A DNA stretch of 7,437 bases from an uncultured Collinsella sp. (GCA_958349325.1 CATWCP010000052.1:1-7437); one strand, 5' to 3'; counted from the first letter of the stretch, positions 1 through 7,019 are shown. The notes: generated from the sequence alone by a model not told the origin. Program-made: numbers and translations.

Positions 1-902
1 CCGATGCCGAGTTCCCGGTCTGCAATGCCGAGAAGGGCCAGTTTGGGGCGACGTTCGTGAGCCCCAAGATCGACGGCGGGCGCATCGTGTCGTGGAGCGG
101 CTCCGAGGCGAGCAATGCCATTCCGTCGCAGTCCATCTGCGAGCTCGCGATTGCCGCCGATGAGCTGCCGGCGCCGGTCGAGAACGCCGATCGTCTGGAG
201 ATCACGGCGCTTGATAATGGCCATGCGCAGATTTTCGCCCACGGTATCGGTGGCCATGCTTCGATGCCCGAGGGAACGATCAATGCCGTCGGCCTGATCG
301 TGTCGTATCTGCGCGAGGCCGAGGACGCGTTTGGTGCACGCGACGATCGCCTGCTGACGCCTGCCGAGCATGAGTTCGTCAAGTTCCTGGCCTTTGTGCA
401 TGCGGACGCCTATGGCCGCGGCCTGGGTATCGACGCGACGAGCCCGGCGTTTGGCCCGCTTACCTGCAACGCTGGCGTCATCCGCGTGGCGGATGGCCAT
501 ATTGAGCAGGTCATCGACGTGCGCTTCCCCGACAGCACGAGTGCCGATACTATCCGCGAGCAGCTCGACCCGCTCGTGGGCCGTTTTGGCGTGACGTGCC
601 AGCTGGGTCGCGCGAAGGTGCCGTTCTCGGTGTCTGCCGACGATCCGGCCGTGAAGGCGCTTATTGATACCTATAACGAGTTTACGGGCGAGCATGCTGA
701 GCCCTTTGCCATGGGCGGCGGTACGTACGCGCGCAACTTTGCCCGCGCCGTGTCGTTTGGCCCCGAGGAGACCGGTCTGGAGCTGCCCGCATGGGGCGGC
801 CAGATGCACGGTCCCAACGAGTGCGCCAGCGAAGAACAGCTCAAGCAGGCGCTCAAGATTTATATCGTGGCCATCCTGCGCCTCAACGAACTTGAACTGT
901 AG
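1..902 (+). CDS. pepV: M20-family dipeptidase, PepV/Sapep type (C-terminal part, 5' end outside window)
   Basis: This is a cytoplasmic metallo-dipeptidase; the family removes the N-terminal residue from dipeptides using a two-metal centre (Zn or Mn). The frame is open from the first base, so the GTG at 57 is an internal valine and the N-terminal third is missing. About 300 codons of a protein usually near 460-480 residues are present. Visible family segments, in order: D-A-E-F-P-V with A-E-K-G at the left edge (in PepV this stretch carries a metal-binding Asp); G-I-G-G-H-A-S-M-P-E-G-T-I-N-A (positions 243-287), the lid-domain segment with the His implicated in stabilising the transition state; and M-G-G-G-T-Y-A-R followed by G-Q-M-H-G-P-N-E-C (positions 709-831), whose His is a metal ligand. 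The first metal ligand and the catalytic Glu would lie upstream. It ends in TAG directly abutting a long hairpin. The family call is firm; substrate preference within it (PepV, carnosinase-like, Sapep) is not resolved. Confidence 0.9.
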   Translation, partial: DAEFPVCNAEKGQFGATFVSPKIDGGRIVSWSGSEASNAIPSQSICELAIAADELPAPVENADRLEITALDNGHAQIFAHGIGGHASMPEGTINAVGLIVSYLREAEDAFGARDDRLLTPAEHEFVKFLAFVHADAYGRGLGIDATSPAFGPLTCNAGVIRVADGHIEQVIDVRFPDSTSADTIREQLDPLVGRFGVTCQLGRAKVPFSVSADDPAVKALIDTYNEFTGEHAEPFAMGGGTYARNFARAVSFGPEETGLELPAWGGQMHGPNECASEEQLKQALKIYIVAILRLNELEL

Positions 903-1002
903 GGCTTCCCCAGGCACCCGACCTTGCCCCTCAAACCGTCGCTTGCGTACCAAAGTACGCGGCGCTCCTCTTTCGGGGCAATCTCGGGCACCTGGGAAAC
1001 CC
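902..1002. repeat. Long imperfect inverted repeat / hairpin behind the dipeptidase stop
   Basis: A roughly 100-nt stretch folds back on itself. The centre is GCGTAC-CAAA-GTACGC (945-960). Further out TTGCCCC (924-930) pairs with GGGGCAA (975-981), GCCCA-like blocks at 917-921 pair with 984-988, CCCAGG (909-914) pairs with CCTGGG (991-996), and GGG (902-904) pairs with CCC (1000-1002). Small internal loops separate the blocks. The outermost G is the last base of the dipeptidase stop codon. There is no ORF of note and no T-tract directly after it, so it is not a standard intrinsic terminator. The size and block structure resemble a dispersed REP/MITE-like palindrome or a structured 3' UTR. No recognisable transposase or target duplication is present. 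Confidence 0.7.
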
Positions 1003-1035
1003 CTATATCCTGCTTGGATACAAACTTGCATTACG

Positions 1036-1062
1036 AGCCCGGTGCTTCGGCCCGGGCTTTTT
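1036..1062 (+). terminator. Intrinsic terminator downstream of the dipeptidase gene
   Basis: A perfect 7-bp stem AGCCCGG (1036-1042) and CCGGGCT (1052-1058) encloses a 9-nt loop containing CTTCGG. A run of five T (1058-1062) follows. There is no matching A-tract on the left, so it works in the + direction. It lies about 134 nt after the dipeptidase stop and separates that transcript from the pst operon. Confidence 0.85.
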
Positions 1063-1142
1063 CTGTTGCGGTGGGGTAGTCATTGGGGACGTTCCTTTGG
1101 TGTAAAAGGTGCGCCATGTTCGGCGCTGGATTGTTATCCGTT

Positions 1143-1182
1143 TGTAAAGGCTGGGCAGAGCTTGCGGTAAGGGTCTATCAAT
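1143..1182 (+). promoter_or_regulatory. Candidate pst operon control region (tentative)
   Basis: The pst operon must start between the terminator ending at 1062 and pstS at 1292. The best candidate seen is a -10-like TATCAAT (1176-1182). It has no convincing -35, as often occurs in activator-dependent promoters. In its place are two related elements, TGTAAAGG (1143-1150) and CGGTAAGG (1165-1172), exactly 22 nt apart, which is two 11-nt steps. Pho-regulon response regulators bind direct repeats with 11-nt periodicity, and TGTAA on this strand reads TTACA on the other, as in the Bacillus PhoP repeat. This is a weak match and is offered as a hypothesis only. A further copy-like GTAAAAGG lies at 1102-1109. 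Confidence 0.25.
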
Positions 1183-1249
1183 AGCCCGTAAGAAACCGCA
1201 GATAAGGCGGTCGTCGCCCGATCGGGGTCGTATCTTTCCGAACAGCAAA

Positions 1250-1266
1250 GCGGGCAGGGTGCCCGC
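1250..1266 (+). other. Hairpin in the pstS leader
   Basis: GCGGGC (1250-1255) and GCCCGC (1261-1266) form a perfect 6-bp GC-rich stem with the loop AGGGT. It ends 14 nt before the pstS ribosome binding site (1281-1288). No T-tract follows, so it is not a terminator. It could stabilise the leader or influence initiation, or be a chance product of high GC. Confidence 0.4.
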
Positions 1267-1291
1267 GAGTCGCATGTATGAAAGGAAGATC

Positions 1292-2230
1292 ATGCTCGAT
1301 CAGGCTTATTCTCGTCGTCAGTTCCTCGGCCTCGCTGGTGGTCTCGCCAGCATCGTCGGTCTCGGTCTCGTTGGTTGCGGCGGCGCAGGCGCTTCCAACG
1401 CCGCCGACAAGGGCAGCGCCGCTGCTGCCGAGTCCGTCTCCGGCGAGGTGACCTACGACGGTGCCTCTTCGTTCCAGGCTCTCGTCGAGGCCGCTGCCGA
1501 GAAGTTCATGGATGCCAACCCCGACGTCTCCGTCTCCGGCTCGGGCAACGGTTCGGGCAAGGGCCTGACCGCTGTCGCCGCCGGCACCGTCACCATCGGC
1601 AACTCCGACGTCTTCGCCGAGACCAAGCTCGAGGCCGACCAGGTCAAGAACCTCGTCGACCACGAGGTCGCCGTCGTGGGCATGGGCCCCGTCGTCTCCA
1701 AGAATGTGAAGGTCGACGACCTGTCTCTCGAGCAGCTCAAGGGCATCTTCTCCGGCCAGATCACCAACTGGAAGGAGGTCGGCGGCGACGACGCCAAGAT
1801 CGTCGTCCTCAACCGCAAGGCCGGCTCCGGTACCCGCGCCACCTTCGAGGCCGCCGTCTTTGGCGACGAGACCGTCGACTTTAAGGGCGACGCCGAGCTC
1901 GACAAGTCCGGCGACGTCCAGACTCAGATGGGCAGCACTGATAACGCCATCTCCTACCTCGACTTCTCGCACTTCGATGACTCCAAGTTCAACGCCATCA
2001 AGGTCGAGGGCGTCGAGCCCAAGAGCAAGAATGTCACTGATGACTCCTTCAAGATCTGGGCTACCGAGCACATGTACTGCTCCAAGGACGCCGACGAGGC
2101 CACCAAGGCCTTCCTGGAGTTCATGCTTTCCGACGACGTCCAGGGCAAGCTCGTCGAGGAGCAGGGCTTCATCCCCGTCTCTGCCATGAAGGTCGTCAAG
2201 GACGCCAGCGGCAAGGTCTCTGCTAAATAA
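1292..2230 (+). CDS. pstS: Phosphate ABC transporter, phosphate-binding lipoprotein PstS
   Basis: This is the extracytoplasmic phosphate receptor of the Pst importer: it binds inorganic phosphate and hands it to PstCA. It has 312 residues. The ATG at 1292 is chosen because AAAGGAAG (1281-1288) sits 5 nt before it from the core GGA and because it places a signal peptide at the N-terminus. In-frame GTG (1259) and ATG (1274) codons upstream would add residues before the signal and lack good sites. The N-terminus has a twin-arginine motif S-R-R-Q-F-L (7-12), a hydrophobic Gly/Leu stretch, and the lipobox L-V-G-C with Cys29 as the lipidation site, so it is probably a Tat-exported membrane-anchored lipoprotein. 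A Gly/Ser/Ala-rich linker follows to about residue 50. Phosphate-binding loops characteristic of the family are D-G-A-S-S (56-60), S-G-S-G-N-G-S-G-K-G (82-91), I-G-N-S-D (102-106) and A-G-S-G-T-R (177-182). Leucine is mostly CTC (15 of 19), unlike the neighbours. It is the first gene of pstSCAB. Confidence 0.95.
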   Translation: MLDQAYSRRQFLGLAGGLASIVGLGLVGCGGAGASNAADKGSAAAAESVSGEVTYDGASSFQALVEAAAEKFMDANPDVSVSGSGNGSGKGLTAVAAGTVTIGNSDVFAETKLEADQVKNLVDHEVAVVGMGPVVSKNVKVDDLSLEQLKGIFSGQITNWKEVGGDDAKIVVLNRKAGSGTRATFEAAVFGDETVDFKGDAELDKSGDVQTQMGSTDNAISYLDFSHFDDSKFNAIKVEGVEPKSKNVTDDSFKIWATEHMYCSKDADEATKAFLEFMLSDDVQGKLVEEQGFIPVSAMKVVKDASGKVSAK

Positions 2231-2255
2231 GTAATCGCCCCCGGAAAGGTTTGCA

Positions 2256-3164
2256 ATGGCAAAACAGCTGCCAAAGCGCGAGCTTGAGAACGTGGGCCTG
2301 GGCGTCACGGGTGCGTGCGTAGCGCTCGTGACGCTTGTCGTTGCCGCGCTCATCTTTATGGTCGCCCAAAAGGGCCTCTCGGCTTTTTTCAAGGACGGCG
2401 TCTCGATCGTCGAGTTTTTTACCGGTACCAAGTGGGACCTGGCCAACACGGCCGAAAACGGCCTGCCCTACACTGGCGCCCTGCCCCTGATCGTCACCTC
2501 GTTTGCGGTCATGGTGCTCTCCACGCTCATCGCACTGCCCATCGCCATCGGCTCTGCCATCTTTGCGGTCGAGATTCAGCCTAAGTTTGGATCCAAGGTT
2601 TTTCAGCCGCTCATTGAGCTTTTGACCGGTATTCCCTCGGTCGTCTTTGGCCTGATCGGCTTTCACGTGGTCGTCGGCCTTATGAAGAGCGTTTTCCACG
2701 TGAGCACGGGTCTGGGTATCTTGCCCGGCGCTATCGTGCTGGCAGTCATGATTCTGCCGATGATGACCACGCTTTCGGTCGATGGCCTGCGCGCTGTGCC
2801 CGACAGCTACCGTCAGGGCTCGCTCGCGCTGGGCTACACCCGCTGGCAGACCATCTGGCACGTGGTGCTCAAGTCCGCCATGCCGTCGCTCATGACCGCG
2901 GTCATCCTTGGCATGACCCGCGCCTTTGGCGAAACGCTCGCCGTGCGCATGGTTATCGGCGGCATCGAGGCCATGCCGACGTCGCTGCTGTCGTCGGCGT
3001 CCACCATCACCACCACGCTCACCACGTCCATGGCGGTCTATGCCGAGGGCTCGGCCCAGGACGATGTTCTGTGGGCACTCGGCCTGCTGCTGATGGGCAT
3101 GAGCCTCATCTTCATCCTGATCATCCACCTTATCGGCCGCAAGGGGGCGAAGGCTCGTGGCTAG
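2256..3164 (+). CDS. pstC: Phosphate ABC transporter, permease subunit PstC
   Basis: PstC is one of the two membrane-spanning subunits of the phosphate importer; it pairs with PstA to form the translocation path. It has 302 residues, normal for the family. About six hydrophobic segments are visible, near residues 15-36, 76-105, 118-142, 155-171, 208-226 and 271-293. The cytoplasmic coupling segment (EAA-type) spans about 183-216, with D-S-Y-R-Q-G-S-L-A-L-G-Y-T-R-W followed by I-W-H-V-V-L and the P of A-M-P. The conserved F-G-E-T motif follows at 224-227. The segment E-L-L-T-G-I-P-S-V-V-F-G (121-132) is typical of PstC/PstA. The ATG at 2256 has a GGAAAGG site (2243-2249) 6 nt upstream. The gap to pstS is only 25 nt with no terminator, and the 3' end overlaps pstA, so it is part of the same operon. 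Confidence 0.95.
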   Translation: MAKQLPKRELENVGLGVTGACVALVTLVVAALIFMVAQKGLSAFFKDGVSIVEFFTGTKWDLANTAENGLPYTGALPLIVTSFAVMVLSTLIALPIAIGSAIFAVEIQPKFGSKVFQPLIELLTGIPSVVFGLIGFHVVVGLMKSVFHVSTGLGILPGAIVLAVMILPMMTTLSVDGLRAVPDSYRQGSLALGYTRWQTIWHVVLKSAMPSLMTAVILGMTRAFGETLAVRMVIGGIEAMPTSLLSSASTITTTLTTSMAVYAEGSAQDDVLWALGLLLMGMSLIFILIIHLIGRKGAKARG

Positions 3165-4079
3165 CACGCGTATCCACATCGACGAGGCGAGGCTCGGGCG
3201 TGTCCAAAAGCAGGACCGCTTCGCCACGGGCGTGTTGACGGCGATCGTCGCCATCGTCATGCTCATCGTCGTCTCCATGGTGGCCTATATCCTGTTCGAG
3301 GGCATCTCGACGCTGTTCCAGCCGGGCTTTCTCACGGAGCCGTCGCGCGCCAACGGAACGCAGGGCGGCGTGCTCTACCAGCTGTTCGACTCGTTCTACC
3401 TGCTGCTGATCACCCTGATCATCTCGGTGCCCATCAGCCTGGGTGGCGCGGTCTTTTTGGTTGAGTACGCACCTGACGGACCCGTCCGCGACATTGCCTC
3501 CACCGCCATCGAGACGCTGTCCTCGCTGCCTTCCATCGTTGTCGGCATGTTCGGTTTTCTGGTGTTCTCGGTGCAGCTGGGCTGGAAGTACTCCATCATC
3601 TCCGGCGCCGTCGCGCTCACCATGTTCAATATCCCCATTCTGGTGCGCGTGATCCAGCAGGCGCTCGAGGACGTGCCGCAGGCCCAGCGCGATGCGTGCC
3701 TGGCCATGGGCCTCACCCGCTGGGAGGCCACGCTGCACATCCTGATTCCCGAGGCCATGCCCGCTATCGTGACCGGCATCGTGCTTTCGGCCGGCCGCGT
3801 CTTTGGCGAGGCCGCGGCGCTGCTCTTTACCTCGGGCATGAGCTCGCCGGTTCGCCTCAACTTCTTGAGCCTTAACCTGTCGAGCCCTACTTGCGCCTGG
3901 AACGTGTTCCGCCCCGGTGAGTCGCTCGCCGTGCATATCTACAAGATCTATGGCGAAGGCAGCCCCGAGGCCCAACAGATCGTTTGGGGTACCGCGGCAC
4001 TGCTGATGATTTGCGTGCTGCTGTTTAACGTAATCGCCCGCATTGTGGGCAAGCAACTGGCAAGGAAGATGACGGCCGA

Positions 4080-4083
<4 letters not shown>
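3157..4083 (+). CDS. pstA: Phosphate ABC transporter, permease subunit PstA
   Basis: PstA is the second membrane subunit of the phosphate importer, the partner of PstC. It has 308 residues. Hydrophobic segments lie near 25-48, 80-103, 119-140, 145-165, 202-222 and 272-296. The coupling helix segment runs about 172-205 (D-V-P-Q-A-Q-R-D-A-C-L-A-M-G-L-T-R-W-E-A, then the I-P-E-A-M-P turn), followed by F-G-E-A-A (216-220), the PstA counterpart of the F-G-E-T motif. S-S-L-P-S-I-V-V-G (122-130) is the family signature near the third helix. The start is GTG at 3157, overlapping the pstC stop by 8 nt; the next in-frame ATG is residue 35, inside the first helix. AAGGGGG (3141-3147) lies 9 nt before the GTG. 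The gene ends in a 4-nt ATGA overlap with pstB, suggesting translational coupling. Confidence 0.95.
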
Positions 4084-4952
<869 letters not shown>

Positions 4953-5008
4953 TCCGGGACATGCTTGAGGCCCGCGGTGGCCACGGTCGCCACGGGACTG
5001 ATTGGAGA

Positions 5009-5044
5009 GGCGGGTCATCTCTTGTGAGAGATGGCCCGCCTTTT
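5009..5044 (+). terminator. Strong intrinsic terminator ending the pst operon
   Basis: A 14-bp stem has arms 5009-5022 (GGCGGGTCATCTCT) and 5027-5040 (AGAGATGGCCCGCC), with a single G-U wobble. It is closed by a TGTG loop and followed by TTTT (5041-5044). It begins 56 nt after the pstB stop and separates pstSCAB from the downstream uup unit. Confidence 0.93.
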
Positions 5045-5061
5045 GCTCTGCGACCGAAACG

Positions 5062-5096
5062 ACCACCACAAAGGGGACAGGCGCCTTCGTGGTGGT
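5062..5096. repeat. Inverted repeat between pst terminator and uup promoter
   Basis: The arms ACCACCACAAAGG (5062-5074) and CCTTCGTGGTGGT (5084-5096) match at 12 of 13 positions around the 9-nt spacer GGACAGGCG. Only two further T follow, so it is a poor terminator. The inner part, GGGGAC followed by CCTT, resembles 1085-1097 in the other intergenic region. This suggests a dispersed palindromic element, or alternatively an operator close to the uup promoter. Confidence 0.6.
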
Positions 5097-5112
5097 TTGG
5101 GGTGGGGCTCGC

Positions 5113-5121
5113 TGCTATCAT
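5113..5121 (+). promoter_or_regulatory. Candidate extended -10 promoter for uup
   Basis: TGCTATCAT gives an extended -10: TG, one base, then TATCAT, which matches TATAAT at five of six positions. The region 17 nt upstream (TGGTTT, 5093-5098) is a poor -35, which an extended -10 can offset. Transcription would start near 5128, leaving a leader of about 29 nt before the ATG at 5157. The position between the pst terminator and the gene supports it. Confidence 0.45.
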
Positions 5122-5156
5122 GGACAACGTTGAATTTCTACGAAGGAGCAGGGCAT

Positions 5157-7013
5157 ATGGCGATTCTTTTGGGATGCGATTCCGTCAGCCTAGAGTTTCC
5201 CACCAAGCATATTTTCGATAGCGTGACGCTCGGCGTGGGCGAGGGCGACCGCATTGGTATTGTCGGCAAAAACGGCGACGGCAAGTCGACGCTGCTGAGC
5301 GTGCTCGCCGGCACGCTGGAGCCCGACGACGGCCGCGTGACGCACCGTCGCGGCACCACGATTGGTCTGCTCGGCCAAAAGGACCAGCTTGTCGACACCG
5401 ATACCGTGCATCATGCCGTTGTGGGCGACACGCCTGAGTACGAGTGGGCGTCGAGCCCCCGCACGCGCCAGATTCTCGCCGGTCTTATTAGCGATGTGCC
5501 CTGGGAGGGCACGGTTGGCGAGCTTTCGGGCGGCCAGCGCCGTCGCGTGGACCTCGCGCGCCTGCTGATTGGTGACTACGACGTGCTCATGCTCGACGAG
5601 CCCACCAACCACCTGGACATGCGCACCATCAACTGGCTCGCGCGTCACCTTAAGGCCCGCTGGCAGCGCGGTCAGGGCGCCATGCTCGTGGTCACGCACG
5701 ACCGCTGGTTCTTGGACGAGGTCTGCACCAGCATGTGGGAGGTCCACGACGGCCAGGTCGATCCCTTCGAGGGCGGCTATTCGGCCTACATCCTGCAGCG
5801 CGTAGAGCGCGACCGCATGGCCGCGGTTACCGAGGAGCGCCGTCGCAACATGGCGCGCAAGGAGCTCGCGTGGCTGAGCCGCGGTGCCCAGGCTCGTTCC
5901 ACCAAGCCCAAGTTTCGCGTGGATGCCGCTCGTGAGCTGATCGCCGACGTGCCGCCCGTGCGTGACGAGCTGGAGCTCAAGCGCTTGGCCGTGAGCCGCT
6001 TGGGCAAGCAGGTTATCGATGTGGTCGACGTGGACGCCGGCTATGCGGATACCGATGGCGCGCCCAAGCAGGTGCTCTCTGACGTGACCTGGCTCATTGG
6101 TGCGGGCGACCGCTATGGCCTGCTGGGCGAGAACGGTGCCGGCAAGTCGACGCTGCTCGACGTGATCCAGGGCAAGATTGAACCCACGCGCGGCCGCGTG
6201 AAGATTGGCCAGACAGTGCGCTTTGGCGTGCTGTCGCAGCAGCTCGAGGAGCTCGAACCCTACATGGGCGACACGATCCGCGAGGTGCTCGGCAACTATA
6301 AGAAGTACTACGTCATCGACGGCAAGGAGACTTCGCCCGAGAAGCTCTGCGAGCGTCTGGGCTTTACGACGCAGCAGCTCTGGAGCCGCATCGGCGATCT
6401 TTCGGGCGGCCAGCGCCGTCGCCTGTCGCTGTTGCTGACGATTCTGGACGAGCCCAACGTGCTCATCCTGGACGAGCCGGGCAACGACCTGGATACCGAC
6501 ATGCTCGCGATTGTCGAGGACCTGCTGGACGGCTGGCCCGGCACGCTGATCCTGGTGACACACGATCGCTTTTTGATGGAGCGCGTGACCGACCAACAGT
6601 GGGCACTGCTCGATGGCCATCTGACGCATATGCCCGGCGGCGTGGACCAGTACCTGCGCCTGTGCAACGCTACCGCCGAGGGCGAGCCCGTGGGCGCGCC
6701 GAGCGCTAAGACCGGCACGTTCGACACCGGTGCGGCGGCTGCTGCCGACAAGCCCAAGTCGAGCGGTCAGCCCAACGGCCTTTCCAACGCCGAGCGTCAG
6801 AAGCTCCGCCGCGAGGTGAGCTCGCTCGAGCGCAAGATGGAGACGCAGCGCGCCCGCGTGGAGGAGGCCGAGGCCGCCATGGCCCAGGTCGATCCCACCA
6901 ACTACACGGCGCTCGGCGAGCAGCAGGCAAAGATCGACGAGGCTCACGCCGCCATGGACGAGCTGGAGATGGCGTGGCTCGAGGCGAGCGAAAAGCTCGA
7001 GGGCGAGGAGTAG
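5157..7013 (+). CDS. uup: ABC-F family ATPase, Uup type
   Basis: This is a soluble tandem-ABC protein of the ABC-F class. The family binds the ribosomal E site and modulates translation; Uup members are also linked to DNA branch handling and ribosome assembly. It has 618 residues and no membrane segment. Domain 1: Walker A G-K-N-G-D-G-K-S-T (37-45), signature L-S-G-G-Q (123-127), Walker B L-M-L-D-E-P-T-N-H-L-D (144-154), His181. The interdomain linker, about 205-265, is charged and contains E-L-A-W-L-S-R-G-A-Q-A-R-S-T-K (236-250), which is characteristic of Uup. Domain 2: Walker A G-E-N-G-A-G-K-S-T (324-332), signature L-S-G-G-Q (415-419), Walker B L-I-L-D-E-P-G-N-D-L-D (436-446), with Gly where Thr is usual, and His469. 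An Ala/Gly/Pro/Lys-rich tether (505-542) leads to a C-terminal coiled coil (543-617), the Uup-type DNA-binding domain by homology. The start is ATG 5157 with GAAGGAG (5142-5148) 8 nt upstream. The frame is open further upstream to 5031, but that part overlaps the terminator. A resistance-type ABC-F is less likely given the linker and C-terminal domain. Confidence 0.9.
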   Translation: MAILLGCDSVSLEFPTKHIFDSVTLGVGEGDRIGIVGKNGDGKSTLLSVLAGTLEPDDGRVTHRRGTTIGLLGQKDQLVDTDTVHHAVVGDTPEYEWASSPRTRQILAGLISDVPWEGTVGELSGGQRRRVDLARLLIGDYDVLMLDEPTNHLDMRTINWLARHLKARWQRGQGAMLVVTHDRWFLDEVCTSMWEVHDGQVDPFEGGYSAYILQRVERDRMAAVTEERRRNMARKELAWLSRGAQARSTKPKFRVDAARELIADVPPVRDELELKRLAVSRLGKQVIDVVDVDAGYADTDGAPKQVLSDVTWLIGAGDRYGLLGENGAGKSTLLDVIQGKIEPTRGRVKIGQTVRFGVLSQQLEELEPYMGDTIREVLGNYKKYYVIDGKETSPEKLCERLGFTTQQLWSRIGDLSGGQRRRLSLLLTILDEPNVLILDEPGNDLDTDMLAIVEDLLDGWPGTLILVTHDRFLMERVTDQQWALLDGHLTHMPGGVDQYLRLCNATAEGEPVGAPSAKTGTFDTGAAAAADKPKSSGQPNGLSNAERQKLRREVSSLERKMETQRARVEEAEAAMAQVDPTNYTALGEQQAKIDEAHAAMDELEMAWLEASEKLEGEE

Positions 7014-7019
7014 GCGAGA

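Noticed and set aside
664..1170. Plus-strand open frame running from the dipeptidase into the intergenic region
   Set aside because: It is out of frame with the dipeptidase, Ser/Arg/Pro-rich, and crosses both the long hairpin and the terminator.
1217..1226. Perfect 10-bp palindrome CCCGATCGGG upstream of pstS
   Set aside because: It is short, self-complementary GC-rich sequence of a kind expected by chance here. It has no second copy in the window and no link to a known operator.
1003..1293. Minus-strand open frame of 96 codons over the pst control region
   Set aside because: It crosses the terminator, has no ribosome binding site that I could see, and has no recognisable features; the region is better explained as promoter and leader.
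2250..2263. TTTGC-AATG-GCAAA hairpin with the pstC start codon in the loop
   Set aside because: A 5-bp stem with a 4-nt loop is too weak and too likely by chance to claim as regulation.
1178..2449. Minus-strand open frame of 423 codons opposite pstS and early pstC
   Set aside because: It is a shadow of the strongly C-ending codon use of pstS: the product is a monotonous Leu/Gly/Asp/Val repeat-like string with no family resemblance, and it spans two convincing genes.
4976..4995. Short GTGGC/GCCAC inverted repeat before the pst terminator
   Set aside because: It is only five base pairs with no T-tract; the adjacent 14-bp stem is the evident terminator.
5031..5156. Upstream extension of the uup reading frame to a start at 5031
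   Set aside because: That start lies inside the stem of the pst terminator, and the added residues cover an inverted repeat and the likely promoter. The ATG at 5157 has a strong GAAGGAG site and matches where the ABC domain begins.
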